In this document: piece after piece, positions 16,745-26,817 of the stretch
Layout of the letters: each line of letters starts with the position of its first letter
How positions within the stretch are numbered: position 1 is the stretch's first letter
Notes under the pieces: generated by a model
What the model was told of the DNA's origin: nothing
Databases searched by the model: none
What the model saw: the letters and a program-made list of their open reading frames with translations, nothing else
Program-made: the position numbers and the translations under genes
Assembly (NCBI GenBank): GCA_951813855.1
Contig: OX638380.1
Coordinates: forward strand, 2,558,876-2,622,875
DNA from: an uncultured Verrucomicrobiae bacterium
GTDB taxonomy: Bacteria; Verrucomicrobiota; Verrucomicrobiia; Limisphaerales; AAA164-E04
DNA: 64,000 nucleotides
Reading direction: 5' to 3'

Positions 16745-18529
16745 ATGGCGTCCGTGTCCCGCGAACCGGACCAGGCAGAATCTATTTTCCGAGGCATCGG
16801 CGTCTCTCCAGGCGTTTGTCAAGGTCCGGCAGTCGTGGTCGGCCCACGGGTACTGAAAATTCCCGAATACCGCATCGAATCCCATGATGTCGCGCCGGAA
16901 GTCCAGCGTTTCAAGCAGGCGCTGGTCGCGACTCGCGAAGAGCTCCAAAAAATCAAGCAGGAACTCAGCCAGCGAGTCGAAGCCTCGGAAGCGGGCATAT
17001 TCGAATCTCACATGCTGGTTCTGGAAGATCAAGCCATCATCGACGAAGTAGTTCATCTGGTCGAAAAAGAACAAATCAACGTCGCGCTGGCGCTTGACCG
17101 GACCGCGCAGAAATATATTTCGGCCCTCGAAGCCGTTAAGGACGATTACCTCCGGGAACGCGCAAGCGACTTGCGCGACATCGCCTTCCGGGTCCACAGC
17201 CATCTCTTGAGCGACCGGAGCGACAATCCGCTCGACGACCTCCAGGAACCCTCGATTATCATCGGCCACGATCTGAGTCCGTCGATGACCGCGCTCTTCG
17301 ACCGGGAAACGGTGTTGGGTTTCGCCACCGACGTCGGCAGCCCGACTTCCCATACCACCATCTTGGCCCGCTCGCTGCAGTTACCGGCCGTCGTCGGCTT
17401 GCACGACGCCTCCCATCGCCTGAAATCGGGCCAACCCCTTCTGCTGGACGGCTACGGCGGCGCCGTGATCCTGCATCCCTCGAAACAAACGCTTTACGAA
17501 TACGGCAATCTGCAACGGCATCATCGGGATTTCGCCGACGAACTGACGTCGCTCCGGGAGTTGCCCGGACAAACGCTAGACAGCGAAACGATCCGGTTGA
17601 TGGCCAATATCGACCATCCCAAAGAAGTGGGCGACGTCGATCGCTTCGGCGCCGAAGGCGTGGGATTGTTTCGAACGGAATATCTGTTTCTCAATTGCAC
17701 CGAATTCCCCGACGAAGAACGGCAATATCAAACCTACCGCCAAGTCGCCGCCGACCTGGAGCGGCGTCCCCTGATTATCCGCACTCTGGACTTGGGCACC
17801 GACAAAATGCCCGCCGCTCTCACCCAATTCGAAGAATCCAATCCTGCCTTGGGAGTTCGCGCCATCCGCTTCTGCTTGCAGCACCAAGACATGTTCAAGT
17901 GCCAGTTGCGCGCCATCCTCCGGGCCAGCGTCCATGGCCAGATCTATCTGCTCTATCCGCTCATCTCCAGCATCCAGGAATTACGAGACGCCAATCAACT
18001 CCTGGAAACCTGCCGCCAGGAACTGCAGCGGGAAAATCTGCCTTTCGACGGAAAAATCAAGGTCGGGGTAATGATCGAAACGCCGGCTGCCGCCATGATC
18101 GCCGACGCCTTGGCCCGGGAAGTCGACTTTTTCAGCATCGGCACCAACGATCTCATCCAATACGGCGCCGCCGTAGACCGGACCAACGAGCGGGTGGCGC
18201 ATCTCTACGAACCCACTCATCCCGGGATTTTACGGCTGATCCGGCACACGATCCAGGCCGGGCGCCAAGCCGACATTCCCGTCGGGCTCTGCGGCGAGAT
18301 GGCCGGCTATCCGACCCTCGTGCCGTTACTGATCGGCCTGGGTATTCGTCACCTGAGCACTTCGGCTCCGTTGATCCCCACCGTCAAGCATCTGGTCCGG
18401 AAACTCAAACTCACCCAAGCGCAAGAATTGGCCGAACAAGCCCTGGCCGCCCAATCCGGCGGGAAAGTCATGGAGGCCTGCCGGGAATTCACCGCTCGCA
18501 TCGCTCCGGAACTGGATATCGGTCATTGA
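16745..18529 (+). CDS. ptsI: Phosphoenolpyruvate-protein phosphotransferase (PTS enzyme I)
   Basis: A 594-residue protein, normal length for enzyme I. It takes phosphate from PEP onto a histidine and passes it to HPr. The swivel-domain motif GSPTSHTTILARS gives the active His203. The C-terminal PEP-binding barrel has GVGLFRTEYLF, GVMIETPAA, FFSIGTNDLIQY and the catalytic cysteine in GLCGEMAG. The N-terminal segment GIGVSPGVCQGPA is typical. No GAF domain is present, so it is EI rather than EI-Ntr. No HPr or EII gene occurs in the window, so its phosphate acceptor is elsewhere; a regulatory PTS is possible. The next gene starts 16 bp downstream. Confidence 0.93.
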   Translation: MASVSREPDQAESIFRGIGVSPGVCQGPAVVVGPRVLKIPEYRIESHDVAPEVQRFKQALVATREELQKIKQELSQRVEASEAGIFESHMLVLEDQAIIDEVVHLVEKEQINVALALDRTAQKYISALEAVKDDYLRERASDLRDIAFRVHSHLLSDRSDNPLDDLQEPSIIIGHDLSPSMTALFDRETVLGFATDVGSPTSHTTILARSLQLPAVVGLHDASHRLKSGQPLLLDGYGGAVILHPSKQTLYEYGNLQRHHRDFADELTSLRELPGQTLDSETIRLMANIDHPKEVGDVDRFGAEGVGLFRTEYLFLNCTEFPDEERQYQTYRQVAADLERRPLIIRTLDLGTDKMPAALTQFEESNPALGVRAIRFCLQHQDMFKCQLRAILRASVHGQIYLLYPLISSIQELRDANQLLETCRQELQRENLPFDGKIKVGVMIETPAAAMIADALAREVDFFSIGTNDLIQYGAAVDRTNERVAHLYEPTHPGILRLIRHTIQAGRQADIPVGLCGEMAGYPTLVPLLIGLGIRHLSTSAPLIPTVKHLVRKLKLTQAQELAEQALAAQSGGKVMEACREFTARIAPELDIGH

Positions 18530-18545
18530 CGCTCCGGCCGCGCCT

Positions 18546-19295
18546 ATGAAATTAATCATTTTGGCCGCCGACCATACCAGCGAACTCCATCCCCTGACGC
18601 TAACTCAACCCAAGTCTCTCCTTCCCGTCGCCGGAGTTCCCATTCTGGAACGAATGCTGAATACCTTCGGAACGACCGCTGGATTGAACGAAACGCTCGT
18701 CGTGGCTAATCAAAAATTTTCGGACCAGTTCGAAAACTGGGTCGAACGATCGGCGAAGGAAACGCCCTGCCGAATCACGGTATTCAATAACGGTTCCAGC
18801 ACCCGGGAGGAATCTCGAGGCGCTCTCGGCGATCTGGGTTTGGTAATTCGCCGAAACGAGATCGCCGACGACCTGATCGTGGTCGCCGGCGACAACCTCT
18901 TCAGCCACCCCCTGGAATCTTTCGGCGTGTTTTGTCAAGAAACTCAGGAACCGATATTGGGGGTCTACGACGTCGGACGTCTGGAATCGGCCAAAAATTA
19001 CAGCGAAGTACACACGGACATGGAAGGCCAGATCACTTCTTTCCTCGAAAAACCGCCGGCCCCGGAAACGACCCTGATCGGAGTGGCCCTCTACTTCTTT
19101 CCCCGCAAAACGCTCCCGCAAATCAAACACTACCTAGCCGCCGGAAACGACCCCGGTAAACCCGGGCGGTTGATTCAATGGCTCTACCCCCGCATGCCGG
19201 TCTACACCTGGGCCATTCCCGGTATCTGGTACGACGTCGGATCCCGGGAAACGCTGGAGGAAGCGAACCGGTTCTTCGACGAATTCCGGAATTGA
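18546..19295 (+). CDS. Sugar-phosphate nucleotidyltransferase-like protein
   Basis: A 249-residue protein of the NTP_transferase fold (glucose-1-phosphate thymidylyl/uridylyltransferase-like). The N-terminal signature is partly kept: the HPLT and PKSLLPVAG elements are present, but the usual G-x-G-T-R loop reads ADHTSEL, so nucleotide binding may be altered. Metal-binding Asp in VVAGDNL, then a GVALYFF segment and WYDVGS towards the end also fit the family. It follows ptsI by 16 bp and is probably cotranscribed. The product sugar nucleotide cannot be predicted. Confidence 0.8.
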   Translation: MKLIILAADHTSELHPLTLTQPKSLLPVAGVPILERMLNTFGTTAGLNETLVVANQKFSDQFENWVERSAKETPCRITVFNNGSSTREESRGALGDLGLVIRRNEIADDLIVVAGDNLFSHPLESFGVFCQETQEPILGVYDVGRLESAKNYSEVHTDMEGQITSFLEKPPAPETTLIGVALYFFPRKTLPQIKHYLAAGNDPGKPGRLIQWLYPRMPVYTWAIPGIWYDVGSRETLEEANRFFDEFRN

Positions 19296-19375
19296 GGCAG
19301 ACCGCCCGGTTACTCGCCCGCCCGATTCTCCGGCGCACGGATTACTTTGGGACGGCTCCGATTCAAGCCTCGGGC

Positions 19376-20083
19376 TCAGCGCTGCCAAAACGCGCTCGAG
19401 AACACGCCGTCCATGACCAGCTCCTTGATCCGCCAGGTCAAGGTCATCATCATCGCCACCGGCAACAACAAGGGCAACACGGCCAACAACAGGCGATTCA
19501 TATCCAGGAATTGCAGAAAGCGGTAAAGAAACGTCGGCGCCACTCCCGTCCACCAAACGATCAGGTACAGCGATCCCAACAGAGCCACTCCTGTCAATAC
19601 GACGTGGTTGAGTTCGGCCAACAGGTGCACGTCACGCCGCAGACTTTCGTCCGGCAGCATCAGGGAAAGGCGGGACAATACCTGATTGTAATTGTACAGA
19701 AAGAGCAACGAAGAAAAATAGAGGAGGTCCACCGCCGCCGCGTAATGAGGCATTTGAGGCAAAAGCACCCGGAAATAAAGAAACGGCGCCAAACCGACAT
19801 TGACCAACGCCGTCAACCGGGCCCGGTCGAGGGCGTTGCGCCAGACTCGTTCCTGGGGTTGAAACCAGGACATTTGCGTCAGCCCGAAAAAGAGCAATCC
19901 GTGAATCACGCTGGGCAGAACGAAGCTCAAACCCAACCCCTGGGCCCAAACGTGGGTCTGACTCTGTACGCTGATAATCAACGTCAAGGGCAGCCCCCAG
20001 AACAATGCCGATAGTCCCCGCAGCATCCTTCCCAGCGACCTGAGCAATTCCGGAGTCGGAGCTTCAGGATGATTCATCGGCAA
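19376..20083 (-). CDS. Integral membrane protein of unknown function
   Basis: A 235-residue protein with about five or six hydrophobic segments, including LSALFWGLPLTLIISV, GLGLSFVLPSVIHGLLFFGL, the VNVGLAPFLYF region, VVLTGVALLGSLYLIVWW and LLLAVLPLLLPVAMMMTL. I do not recognise a named family. Its start lies immediately beside the speA stop (20084), on the same strand, so it is almost certainly cotranscribed with speA. A role linked to polyamines is only a guess from this position. Confidence 0.72.
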   Translation of the reverse strand: MPMNHPEAPTPELLRSLGRMLRGLSALFWGLPLTLIISVQSQTHVWAQGLGLSFVLPSVIHGLLFFGLTQMSWFQPQERVWRNALDRARLTALVNVGLAPFLYFRVLLPQMPHYAAAVDLLYFSSLLFLYNYNQVLSRLSLMLPDESLRRDVHLLAELNHVVLTGVALLGSLYLIVWWTGVAPTFLYRFLQFLDMNRLLLAVLPLLLPVAMMMTLTWRIKELVMDGVFSSAFWQR

Positions 20084-22030
20084 CTACGAAAAGTTCAGGT
20101 AGGTGTAGTCATTGAGCCCCGAATTATAATCCCGCAGCAACTGCATCGCTTCGGAAGGCTTGATTCGATCCTCGGCGATCACGGCCTCGACCTGGGCTTT
20201 CATCCGGCGACTCAACTCCTTTTCGTCGTACTGCACTGATCTCAGCGAACCCTGGATGGTGTTGCCGGGAATGATTTCCTCCACGTAATACCCGCTCGAT
20301 TCGTCGGCGTCGATGTAAACGTGCAATTCGTTCACCCGACCGAAAAGATTGTGCAAATCCCCCATGATATCTTGGTAGGCGCCGGTCAGAAAGAAACCCA
20401 GGTAATAATCCTTGTCGCCGCTCTGGTCCCCCTCGAGTCGATGCAACCGAAGCGTATCCCGGCTTCCCGACGGATCGATGAACTTGTTGATTTGACCGTC
20501 GGAGTCGCAAGTGATATCCGCCAAGGTCGCTTCCCGGTCCGGTCTTTCGAGCAACCGTCCCAACGGCATCACCGGAAACAGTTGCCCCCAGGCCCAATGA
20601 TCGAGCAAGGACTGAAACACGGAAAAATTGCAGAGATAACGGGCGCTGATCCGTTCCTGAAAGTTGCGAATCTCCTCCGGAACGAACGATTGCCGAGCGT
20701 AATCGGCTTGCACTACCCGGCAAATCTCCCAAGCCAATTCCTCGATTTTCGCCTTGTCGCGAAGACTGAGAATCCCGAGGTTGAACATGTCCTGAGCGTT
20801 GACCAACCGCTCTTGCGCGTCGTGAAAAGCCTCCAGTTGGCCCAGAGAAGAAAGATTATCCTTTATCTCCAGCAGTTCCTTGATCACCGGATGCTCTTCC
20901 TCGCCGTAGCGGAAGGAATGATGAGGCGCCCCCTTCTCGACCGTGCCGAAAACTTCCACGACCAGCACGCTGTGATGGGCGACGATCGCCCGTCCGCTCT
21001 CGCTGATGATTTCGGGATGAGGTTCTCCTTCGGCCGTGCAGATTTCGCCGATATGATAGACGATGTCGTTGGCGTATTCCTGCAAGGTGTAATTCGTCGA
21101 ACTTTCCCGAGCCGTCTGGCTGCCGTCGTAATCCACGCCCAATCCGCCTCCCACGTCGACGGTGCGAATATCGAAATCCAGTTTGCGCAGTTGAATATAC
21201 AGGCGGGTGCCTTCCCGAGTCGCCCGGATGATGGATTGGATATCGGGAATCTGAGAGCCGATGTGAAGATGCAGCAATTGAAAACAATGCCCGAGCTTTT
21301 CGGCTTTCAACCGGTCGCAAGCGATGACCAACTCGGCCGTGCTCAGTCCGAATTTAGCGGACTCGCCGCTACTGTCCGCCCACTTGCCCGCGCCCTTGCT
21401 CAACAGCCGGACCCGAATCCCGATCACGGGATAAACGCCCGTTTCGCGAGCGATCCGGATCAATTGCTCCAACTCTCCCAATTTTTCGACGACGATCACC
21501 ACCCGTTTCCCTAACCGGGTTCCCATCAAGGCCATGCGAACGAAACTGGGATCCTTGTAGCCGTTGCAAATCAGCAAACTATCGAACGAAGTCTGAAGGG
21601 CCAAGGCGGCGAACAACTCGGGTTTGCTGCCGACTTCCAGCCCGAACCCATAAGCCATGCCCGCCTTGACCACTTCTTCGACCACTTCCCTGAGCTGGTT
21701 GACCTTGACGGGGAAAACTCCCCGGTAAATACCTTGGTATTCGCAGTCCTTGATCGCGGTGGCGAAGGCCTCGTTGACGACCTTGACGCGATGCCGAAGG
21801 ATATCCTGAAACCGGATCACCAACGGACAACGCAAGTGCTTCCGTTTGGCTTCTTCCACAATCTCGAGCAAATCGACCCGCTGCCCGCTATCGGGATCGG
21901 GCGTGGCGAAAACGTGCCCGGCTTCGTCGATATCGAAATACCCGGCGCCCCAACGGTTGATATGGTAATTCTCCCGAGCCGAATCCAGCGTCCATTCGTG
22001 ATTCTGAGGAGAAATCTCTTCCATGATCAT
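20084..22030 (-). CDS. speA: Biosynthetic arginine decarboxylase
   Basis: About 648 residues from the Met at 22030 (a second Met is two codons on, at 22024). The open frame continues upstream by 111 codons without resemblance to the family, and SpeA proteins begin close to the WTLDSARENYHINRWG segment seen here. PLP-dependent fold III enzyme converting arginine to agmatine. The PLP lysine is in GVFPVKVNQ. The glycine-rich VDVGGGLGVDYDGS and the C-terminal ESGRAIVAHHSVLV are also diagnostic. Length fits the family (630-660). No strong Shine-Dalgarno is seen. Confidence 0.93.
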   Translation of the reverse strand: MIMEEISPQNHEWTLDSARENYHINRWGAGYFDIDEAGHVFATPDPDSGQRVDLLEIVEEAKRKHLRCPLVIRFQDILRHRVKVVNEAFATAIKDCEYQGIYRGVFPVKVNQLREVVEEVVKAGMAYGFGLEVGSKPELFAALALQTSFDSLLICNGYKDPSFVRMALMGTRLGKRVVIVVEKLGELEQLIRIARETGVYPVIGIRVRLLSKGAGKWADSSGESAKFGLSTAELVIACDRLKAEKLGHCFQLLHLHIGSQIPDIQSIIRATREGTRLYIQLRKLDFDIRTVDVGGGLGVDYDGSQTARESSTNYTLQEYANDIVYHIGEICTAEGEPHPEIISESGRAIVAHHSVLVVEVFGTVEKGAPHHSFRYGEEEHPVIKELLEIKDNLSSLGQLEAFHDAQERLVNAQDMFNLGILSLRDKAKIEELAWEICRVVQADYARQSFVPEEIRNFQERISARYLCNFSVFQSLLDHWAWGQLFPVMPLGRLLERPDREATLADITCDSDGQINKFIDPSGSRDTLRLHRLEGDQSGDKDYYLGFFLTGAYQDIMGDLHNLFGRVNELHVYIDADESSGYYVEEIIPGNTIQGSLRSVQYDEKELSRRMKAQVEAVIAEDRIKPSEAMQLLRDYNSGLNDYTYLNFS

Positions 22031-23031
22031 CCGGTTTAAAGCGGCCCGTACTTTTACGAAAGGGAGCGCTAATTTCAACCGCGCAGAAACGCGAAATTCA
22101 GAACTTGCCCCCGATAATCTACCGGCCCCGGCTCGGCCAAAAGATGACCGGGCCATCGCCTGCCGAACCTCGGCCGTCACGCCCCGCGGCGCTATCATCA
22201 ACGCCGATTCCGAAACCAGCTTCAGAAAGTTCCCCAAGGAAAATTCGATCCTCCGGAAGGAATCCGAGTCCGTTCCCCCGCCCGGCCTCGCCGCCGTAAA
22301 CGCCGGGTTCTTCACCCCACTGCCGCCGCAATACGTCCAATCTTTCCAGCGGGGCCTTGGCAACGCCCAATACCTCGATCAGCACGGCATGATCCAGTTC
22401 CTTTCGAACCGGTTCGCGCCACGCCTCGTAGCTCTCCCCGCACTAAGGGAACTGTTCTTTCGTCAGCTTACGGAGATCGAACGAGAGCAACTCCGGAAGC
22501 CGAGAAACCGTCGTTCTGGCCCGACCCTATTGTTGCCGACTTCCGCTCCACCCCCAAAAAACAACCCCAGGATCGTATTGGTCCAGAGAAGAACGGTTAG
22601 CTCCGTTCTTCCGGGGTCAGCCAATAAATCGGCCACGCAGTTCCTCCCGGAATTTTTTGGGCGGCCAGACAAGCTCACGACGATTGGGAACTGATTTAAA
22701 ATCCCAAATCCAAGTCTCGTCAGAGCGGTTCGAGCGGCGGCAAACAGGCAATAGCCGGACCGTTCCACGGCTGAGTCATCTCGTCCGGATCCCACAACAA
22801 ATCGAGACGGAAGCTTCAACAAACTGAACTCCTCCGGGAATAGATCCAACCGGTATCGACAACCGTTCAGTCGTTCCGCTCCCCAGCTCGTCCGTGATCG
22901 CCTCGCTGCCTCGGTGCCCGCTCCGTCAATCCGGCTCGATCCCTTCAGACCGCACCACGAAACTCCACCGGCTCCTTACCCGGCGAACCACGGGATTTCG
23001 AATCGCTCGCTTCGAGATCCCCCTTGCGATT
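22031..23031. other. 1-kb gene-free interval
   Basis: No frame in this stretch has recognisable content, although several frames are open because of the GC-rich composition. It should include the speA promoter and the 3' end of the aminotransferase transcript. A short hairpin with a perfect 9-bp stem (22588-22596 with 22603-22611, six-base loop) is present but lacks a T-run on either strand. It may be decayed coding sequence. Confidence 0.5.
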
Positions 23032-24234
23032 TCATGGTTCGGGAACCGGATCGTTCCCGTTCAGATCCCGCAAGAAGTCGGCCATCCGATCCAACCCAGT
23101 TTCCAACGATTCCAGATCGGTAGCGTAACTCAGGCGAATATAATCGTCGGCGCCGAACGCGCTGCCCGGAACGGCCGCCACCAAATGCTCCTCCAACAAA
23201 CGATTGCAGAATTCGCCCGACGATAATCCGGTCCCCGAAATATTCGGAAACAGGTAGTACGCTCCCTGTGGTTTATTGCAGCGTATCCCCTTCATCTTCC
23301 GTAATCGTTCTAACGCCGATAGCCGGCGCCGATCGAACTGCTTCAACCATTCGTCGAGATGAGCCATCGAACCGCTGAGTGCCGCCAATCCCCCTTTCTG
23401 GGCAAAGGAAGTGGGATTGCTGGTGCAATGGCTTTGCAAGGCGTCGACCGCCTTGGCCACCGGTTCCGGCGCCGCCATAAAACCCAATCGCCAACCGGTC
23501 ATCGACCAAGCCTTGGCGAACCCGTGAACGATCACGGTACGTTGATAATGTTTCTCCGAAAAAACCGCCGGCGAGCAATGCCGCGCCTCGTCGTACAAGA
23601 TTCGTTCGTAAATGTCGTCGCTCAAGATATAGACGCCCCGCTCCACGCAGATATCGGCCAACGCACGAATCTCACCCGGCGTATATACCGTTCCCGTCGG
23701 ATTGCTGGGAGAATTAAGAATCAACAGCCGGGTTCGATCGTTGATCGCCTTGTCCAACTGTTCGGGAGTCACCTTGAAATCCGTTTCGATGGTCGTCGGC
23801 AAAATCACGGTTCGGGCGCTCGCCAGACTAACTATTTCCGGATAACTCACCCAATAGGGCGAAGGGACGATAACCTCGTCGCCGGCGTTGCACAAAGCCT
23901 GGACGGCATTGTAACAACTGTGCTTTCCACCGCAACTGACCACGATTTGCTTCGCGGAATAACGCAGCCGATTGTCCCGATAAAACTTCTCCGCGATCGC
24001 CTCGCGCAATTCCGGAATGCCGCCGCTGGGCGTGTATCTGGTAAAGCCGTCGGCCAAAGCCTGGACGGCGGCCGCCTTAATATGCTCGGGGGTGTCGAAA
24101 TCCGGTTCGCCGGCGCCTAAGCCGATCACGTCCTTGCCCTCGGCCCTCAGCTGCTTGGCTTTAGCCGAAACGGCTAGGGTCTGAGAGGGCGTCAAAGCGT
24201 CGACGCGATCCGAAATATGATGTTCCATGTCCAT
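23032..24234 (-). CDS. Class I aspartate/aromatic aminotransferase
   Basis: A 400-residue PLP fold I enzyme. The N-terminal VIGLGAGEPDFDTPEHI is typical of subgroup I-gamma aspartate aminotransferases. Further seen are NSPSNPTG (174-181), SDDIYE (205-210) and the PLP lysine Lys241 in FAKAWSMTGWRLG. It should exchange the amino group between aspartate (or a related amino acid) and 2-oxoglutarate; some members are bifunctional with prephenate. A tRNA-Pro gene lies about 100 bp upstream on the same strand. Confidence 0.92.
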   Translation of the reverse strand: MDMEHHISDRVDALTPSQTLAVSAKAKQLRAEGKDVIGLGAGEPDFDTPEHIKAAAVQALADGFTRYTPSGGIPELREAIAEKFYRDNRLRYSAKQIVVSCGGKHSCYNAVQALCNAGDEVIVPSPYWVSYPEIVSLASARTVILPTTIETDFKVTPEQLDKAINDRTRLLILNSPSNPTGTVYTPGEIRALADICVERGVYILSDDIYERILYDEARHCSPAVFSEKHYQRTVIVHGFAKAWSMTGWRLGFMAAPEPVAKAVDALQSHCTSNPTSFAQKGGLAALSGSMAHLDEWLKQFDRRRLSALERLRKMKGIRCNKPQGAYYLFPNISGTGLSSGEFCNRLLEEHLVAAVPGSAFGADDYIRLSYATDLESLETGLDRMADFLRDLNGNDPVPEP

Positions 24235-24332
24235 CGACGATTAAGCGCACGACTACCCGCCTCGCTCGGGATTGCCGAATTTCGGATCATCGGCGAAACC
24301 GGCCGGTCTTCGCTCCGAACCAAGGCGAGAAC

Positions 24333-24410
24333 TGGTCGGGACGGCCGGACTCGAACCGGCGACCTTCTGAACCCCATTCAGATGCGCTAGCCAGACTACG
24401 CTACGTCCCG
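24333..24410 (-). tRNA. tRNA-Pro(GGG)
   Basis: Read on the minus strand: acceptor stem CGGGACG paired with CGTCCCG, discriminator A and an encoded CCA end. The D-arm begins at GCGTAGTC; the anticodon stem TCTGA/TCAGA holds a seven-base loop with anticodon GGG (24373-24375). The T-arm contains GGTTCGAGTCC. The C1 start and the G37 after the anticodon are typical of bacterial tRNA-Pro. Confidence 0.95.
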
Positions 24411-24534
24411 ATCAACGCCGGTTCTCGGCAGACAACGGGCACGTTGCCTCGAAAAAACGCCTCTGACAAGCCTTTTCGTTCCCGAAATCAAGTGACAGGC
24501 CGCCCGGATTGGATACGCTACGAAACTGAAACAC

Positions 24535-25905
24535 GTGGCGCCCACCTTGTCGAATTCGGTGTTGGAATTTATCCGGCGAGAAAAGCTCCTGCCCGACGGC
24601 GAAGCGGTTCTGGTCGCGGTTTCCGGCGGCCTCGATTCGATCGTCCTGCTAGAGATTCTTCGACGCCACGCCGCCGAACACGGTTGGCGGCTGACCGTCG
24701 CCCATTACAACCACCGGCTCCGCGGCCGGGAAAGCGACGACGACGAGTCGTTCGTGCGCCGGCTTGCCGAACGAGCGAACCTGCCTTTCGTCGCCGGACG
24801 GGCGACCGAAACGCAACCGGCTCCCGGCCAATCCCAGGAAATGACCGCCCGGGAAGACCGGCACCGGTTTTTGGCGCGAATCGCCGCCGAACGCGCTGTC
24901 GGACAAGCGGCCTTGGCCCATCATGCCGACGATCAGGTGGAACTGTTTTTTCTGCGAGTTCTTCGCGGCGCCGGTTCCGCCGGATTAGGAGGGATGCCTC
25001 CCTGCAATCCCTCGCCCTGCGACGGCCGCCTGCGCCTGGTCCGCCCCCTGCTCGAACAAAACCGGGCCTCGCTCCGCGCCTACGCCGGCGTTCAGGAACT
25101 GCAGTTCCGCGAAGACGCCTCCAACCGGGATTGCGAATTAAGCCTGCGCAACCGGCTTCGGCATCAATGGCTTCCCCTGCTCGCCGCCGGCCAGTACCCG
25201 GCCCTCCGGGAAAACGTGCTGCGAACCATGAACGTGTTGCGAGCCGAACATCGCTATCTCGCGGAACGAAGCCGGGCCGAAAACATCGCCTCCGAAAGCT
25301 TCGAAAACCTGCCGGTAGCCGTTCAACGCGAATCCCTGCGGCAGCAATTGCTGGCCCGCGGCATCATGCCGGACCTCGCTCTCGTCGAAACCTTAAGACG
25401 AAAGCGAGACCGGCCGGCGACCGCTTCCGGCGGACGCGCGGTCAGCCGGAACGAACAAGGTCGATTGACCGAACCGGAGCGGCCCGATCTCGCCTTTTCG
25501 CCGAACGAACGATGGATCGATATCGCCGTCATCCGTGACGAACCGATCTCTTTCGCCGGCTTAAGCCTCAGAATCATCCGGAACCCGGATGACGAACACT
25601 GCGCCCGCTCCGGCCGCAATACGGAATATTTCGACGCCGACTCGCTGGGAACCAAAATCCGGCTGCGTCACTGGCGTCCCGGCGACCGTTTCGGCCCCAT
25701 CGGCATGACCGGCACCGTCAAGCTTCAGGACTGGTTCGTCGACCAAAAAATACCGATCGAAAAACGCCGGCGCTTGGTCGTGGCGGAACACGCGGACGGG
25801 CGGCTGTTCTGGATCGAAAACCAACGCATCGCCAGGGATTTCCGCATCACCGGTCGAACCCGGCGAACGCTGTGCTGGAACTGGTCGAGGAGCGAATCGC
25901 TCTGA
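24535..25905 (+). CDS. tilS: tRNA(Ile)-lysidine synthase
   Basis: A 456-residue protein. It converts cytidine 34 of the CAU-anticodon isoleucine tRNA to lysidine using lysine and ATP. The PP-loop motif SGGLDS is at residues 30-35, followed by the VAHYNHRLRG segment and the LAHHADDQVE metal/tRNA motif. The C-terminal TilS domain has LRHWRPGDRF and VKLQDWFVDQKIP. Length is normal. It starts about 120 bp from the tRNA-Pro gene, in the opposite orientation, so a divergent promoter region is likely between them. Confidence 0.93.
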   Translation: MAPTLSNSVLEFIRREKLLPDGEAVLVAVSGGLDSIVLLEILRRHAAEHGWRLTVAHYNHRLRGRESDDDESFVRRLAERANLPFVAGRATETQPAPGQSQEMTAREDRHRFLARIAAERAVGQAALAHHADDQVELFFLRVLRGAGSAGLGGMPPCNPSPCDGRLRLVRPLLEQNRASLRAYAGVQELQFREDASNRDCELSLRNRLRHQWLPLLAAGQYPALRENVLRTMNVLRAEHRYLAERSRAENIASESFENLPVAVQRESLRQQLLARGIMPDLALVETLRRKRDRPATASGGRAVSRNEQGRLTEPERPDLAFSPNERWIDIAVIRDEPISFAGLSLRIIRNPDDEHCARSGRNTEYFDADSLGTKIRLRHWRPGDRFGPIGMTGTVKLQDWFVDQKIPIEKRRRLVVAEHADGRLFWIENQRIARDFRITGRTRRTLCWNWSRSESL

Positions 25906-26435
25906 ACCGATTCACCTTCCGGCGCGCCGCCGCTCAAAAAACGAATCGCGGTCATCGACCGGGACCCGCTCGCCGGAAATTATCGTCCCCTTTCCCCAGC
26001 CGTAACCGTCAAGCGGAATTCGAATCGACGCCCGGACAAACCGCCACGATCCGGCATCGCCGGTTCGCCGGCCGGACCACGAACCGTTTTCGTTTGTCGA
26101 ATCGAACCTCGGAAACAGCGCCGTATCCATCTTCTTCCGGCCGCGACGCCGGATGATTCGCCGTCGACTGACCGCCACCGAAAAACCGTCGCGCCAAAGG
26201 TTTCGTCCTGCCCCTTTCGTCACCCGGAAAGGAACGTTGCGGCGGCCGGACGATTTCCCAGGGAAAACATAACCGAGCGTTCGCCGCGAAACGGGCGATC
26301 GAACCACGATCCCGAAGCGGCCGGGCCGCGTCACCGGATCTTGCCGAACGCCGGGCCGAAACCGGTAGCGTAACGAAACGCTCCGTTCCGGTTTCGCTTT
26401 ACTTTTCCGGATCGATCCTGCCAACTGTTTCTCCC
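25906..26435. other. Gene-free interval between tilS and the pseudo-receiver gene
   Basis: About 530 bp. A 170-codon minus-strand frame is open but very arginine/serine-rich with no family resemblance, so I treat it as a chance frame in GC-rich sequence. I see no terminator, repeat or RNA gene. Confidence 0.45.
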
Positions 26436-26813
26436 ATGACCAAACCCCTTGCGGTGCTGTGCTACGAGAAGCTGCTCCCCGGGAGTCAGCTGGTCAACGG
26501 ACTCGAAAAACTCGCCTACCGCGTCGAAGTTCTCAACGATGCGGAGCGGCTGCCGGAAACCGTTCGGCGTCTCCGGCCGATGCTCGCTCTGGTCGACATG
26601 GCTTCCAGCCGCACCGACGTGGCGGCTCAGATCAAAGCCCTCCGGGATGCCGAGGAAACCTCTCATCTTCCCATCCTCGCGTTCGCGGGCCAAAACGACG
26701 AAACCGCCAGGAATTCGGCTCGGGAAGCCGGAGCGGATCTGGCGGCGAACGAAGCGTTGCTCCTGGAACAATTGCCTTCGTTGCTGAATCAAATTCTGGA
26801 ACTGCATCAATAG
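26436..26813 (+). CDS. Degenerate response-regulator receiver domain protein
   Basis: A 125-residue stand-alone protein with the CheY-like alternation of strands and helices. The phospho-acceptor-like Asp remains (ALVDMASSR, about residue 54). The paired acidic residues after strand 1 are missing (LAVLCYEKL), and the conserved Lys of strand 5 is absent (GADLAANEALL). It therefore looks like a pseudo-receiver that does not take part in normal phosphotransfer. It ends 4 bp before hemQ in the same direction and is surely cotranscribed with it. Its role is unknown; regulating or binding a partner protein is a guess. Confidence 0.65.
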   Translation: MTKPLAVLCYEKLLPGSQLVNGLEKLAYRVEVLNDAERLPETVRRLRPMLALVDMASSRTDVAAQIKALRDAEETSHLPILAFAGQNDETARNSAREAGADLAANEALLLEQLPSLLNQILELHQ

Positions 26814-26817
26814 CCGA

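Noticed and set aside
24444..25538. Long plus-strand frame over tilS
   Set aside because: Arg/Pro-rich shadow of tilS in another frame; tilS motifs are complete in the real frame.
25912..26424. 170-codon minus-strand frame between tilS and the pseudo-receiver gene
   Set aside because: Extreme Arg/Ser content, no motif, no ribosome-binding site; treated as chance.
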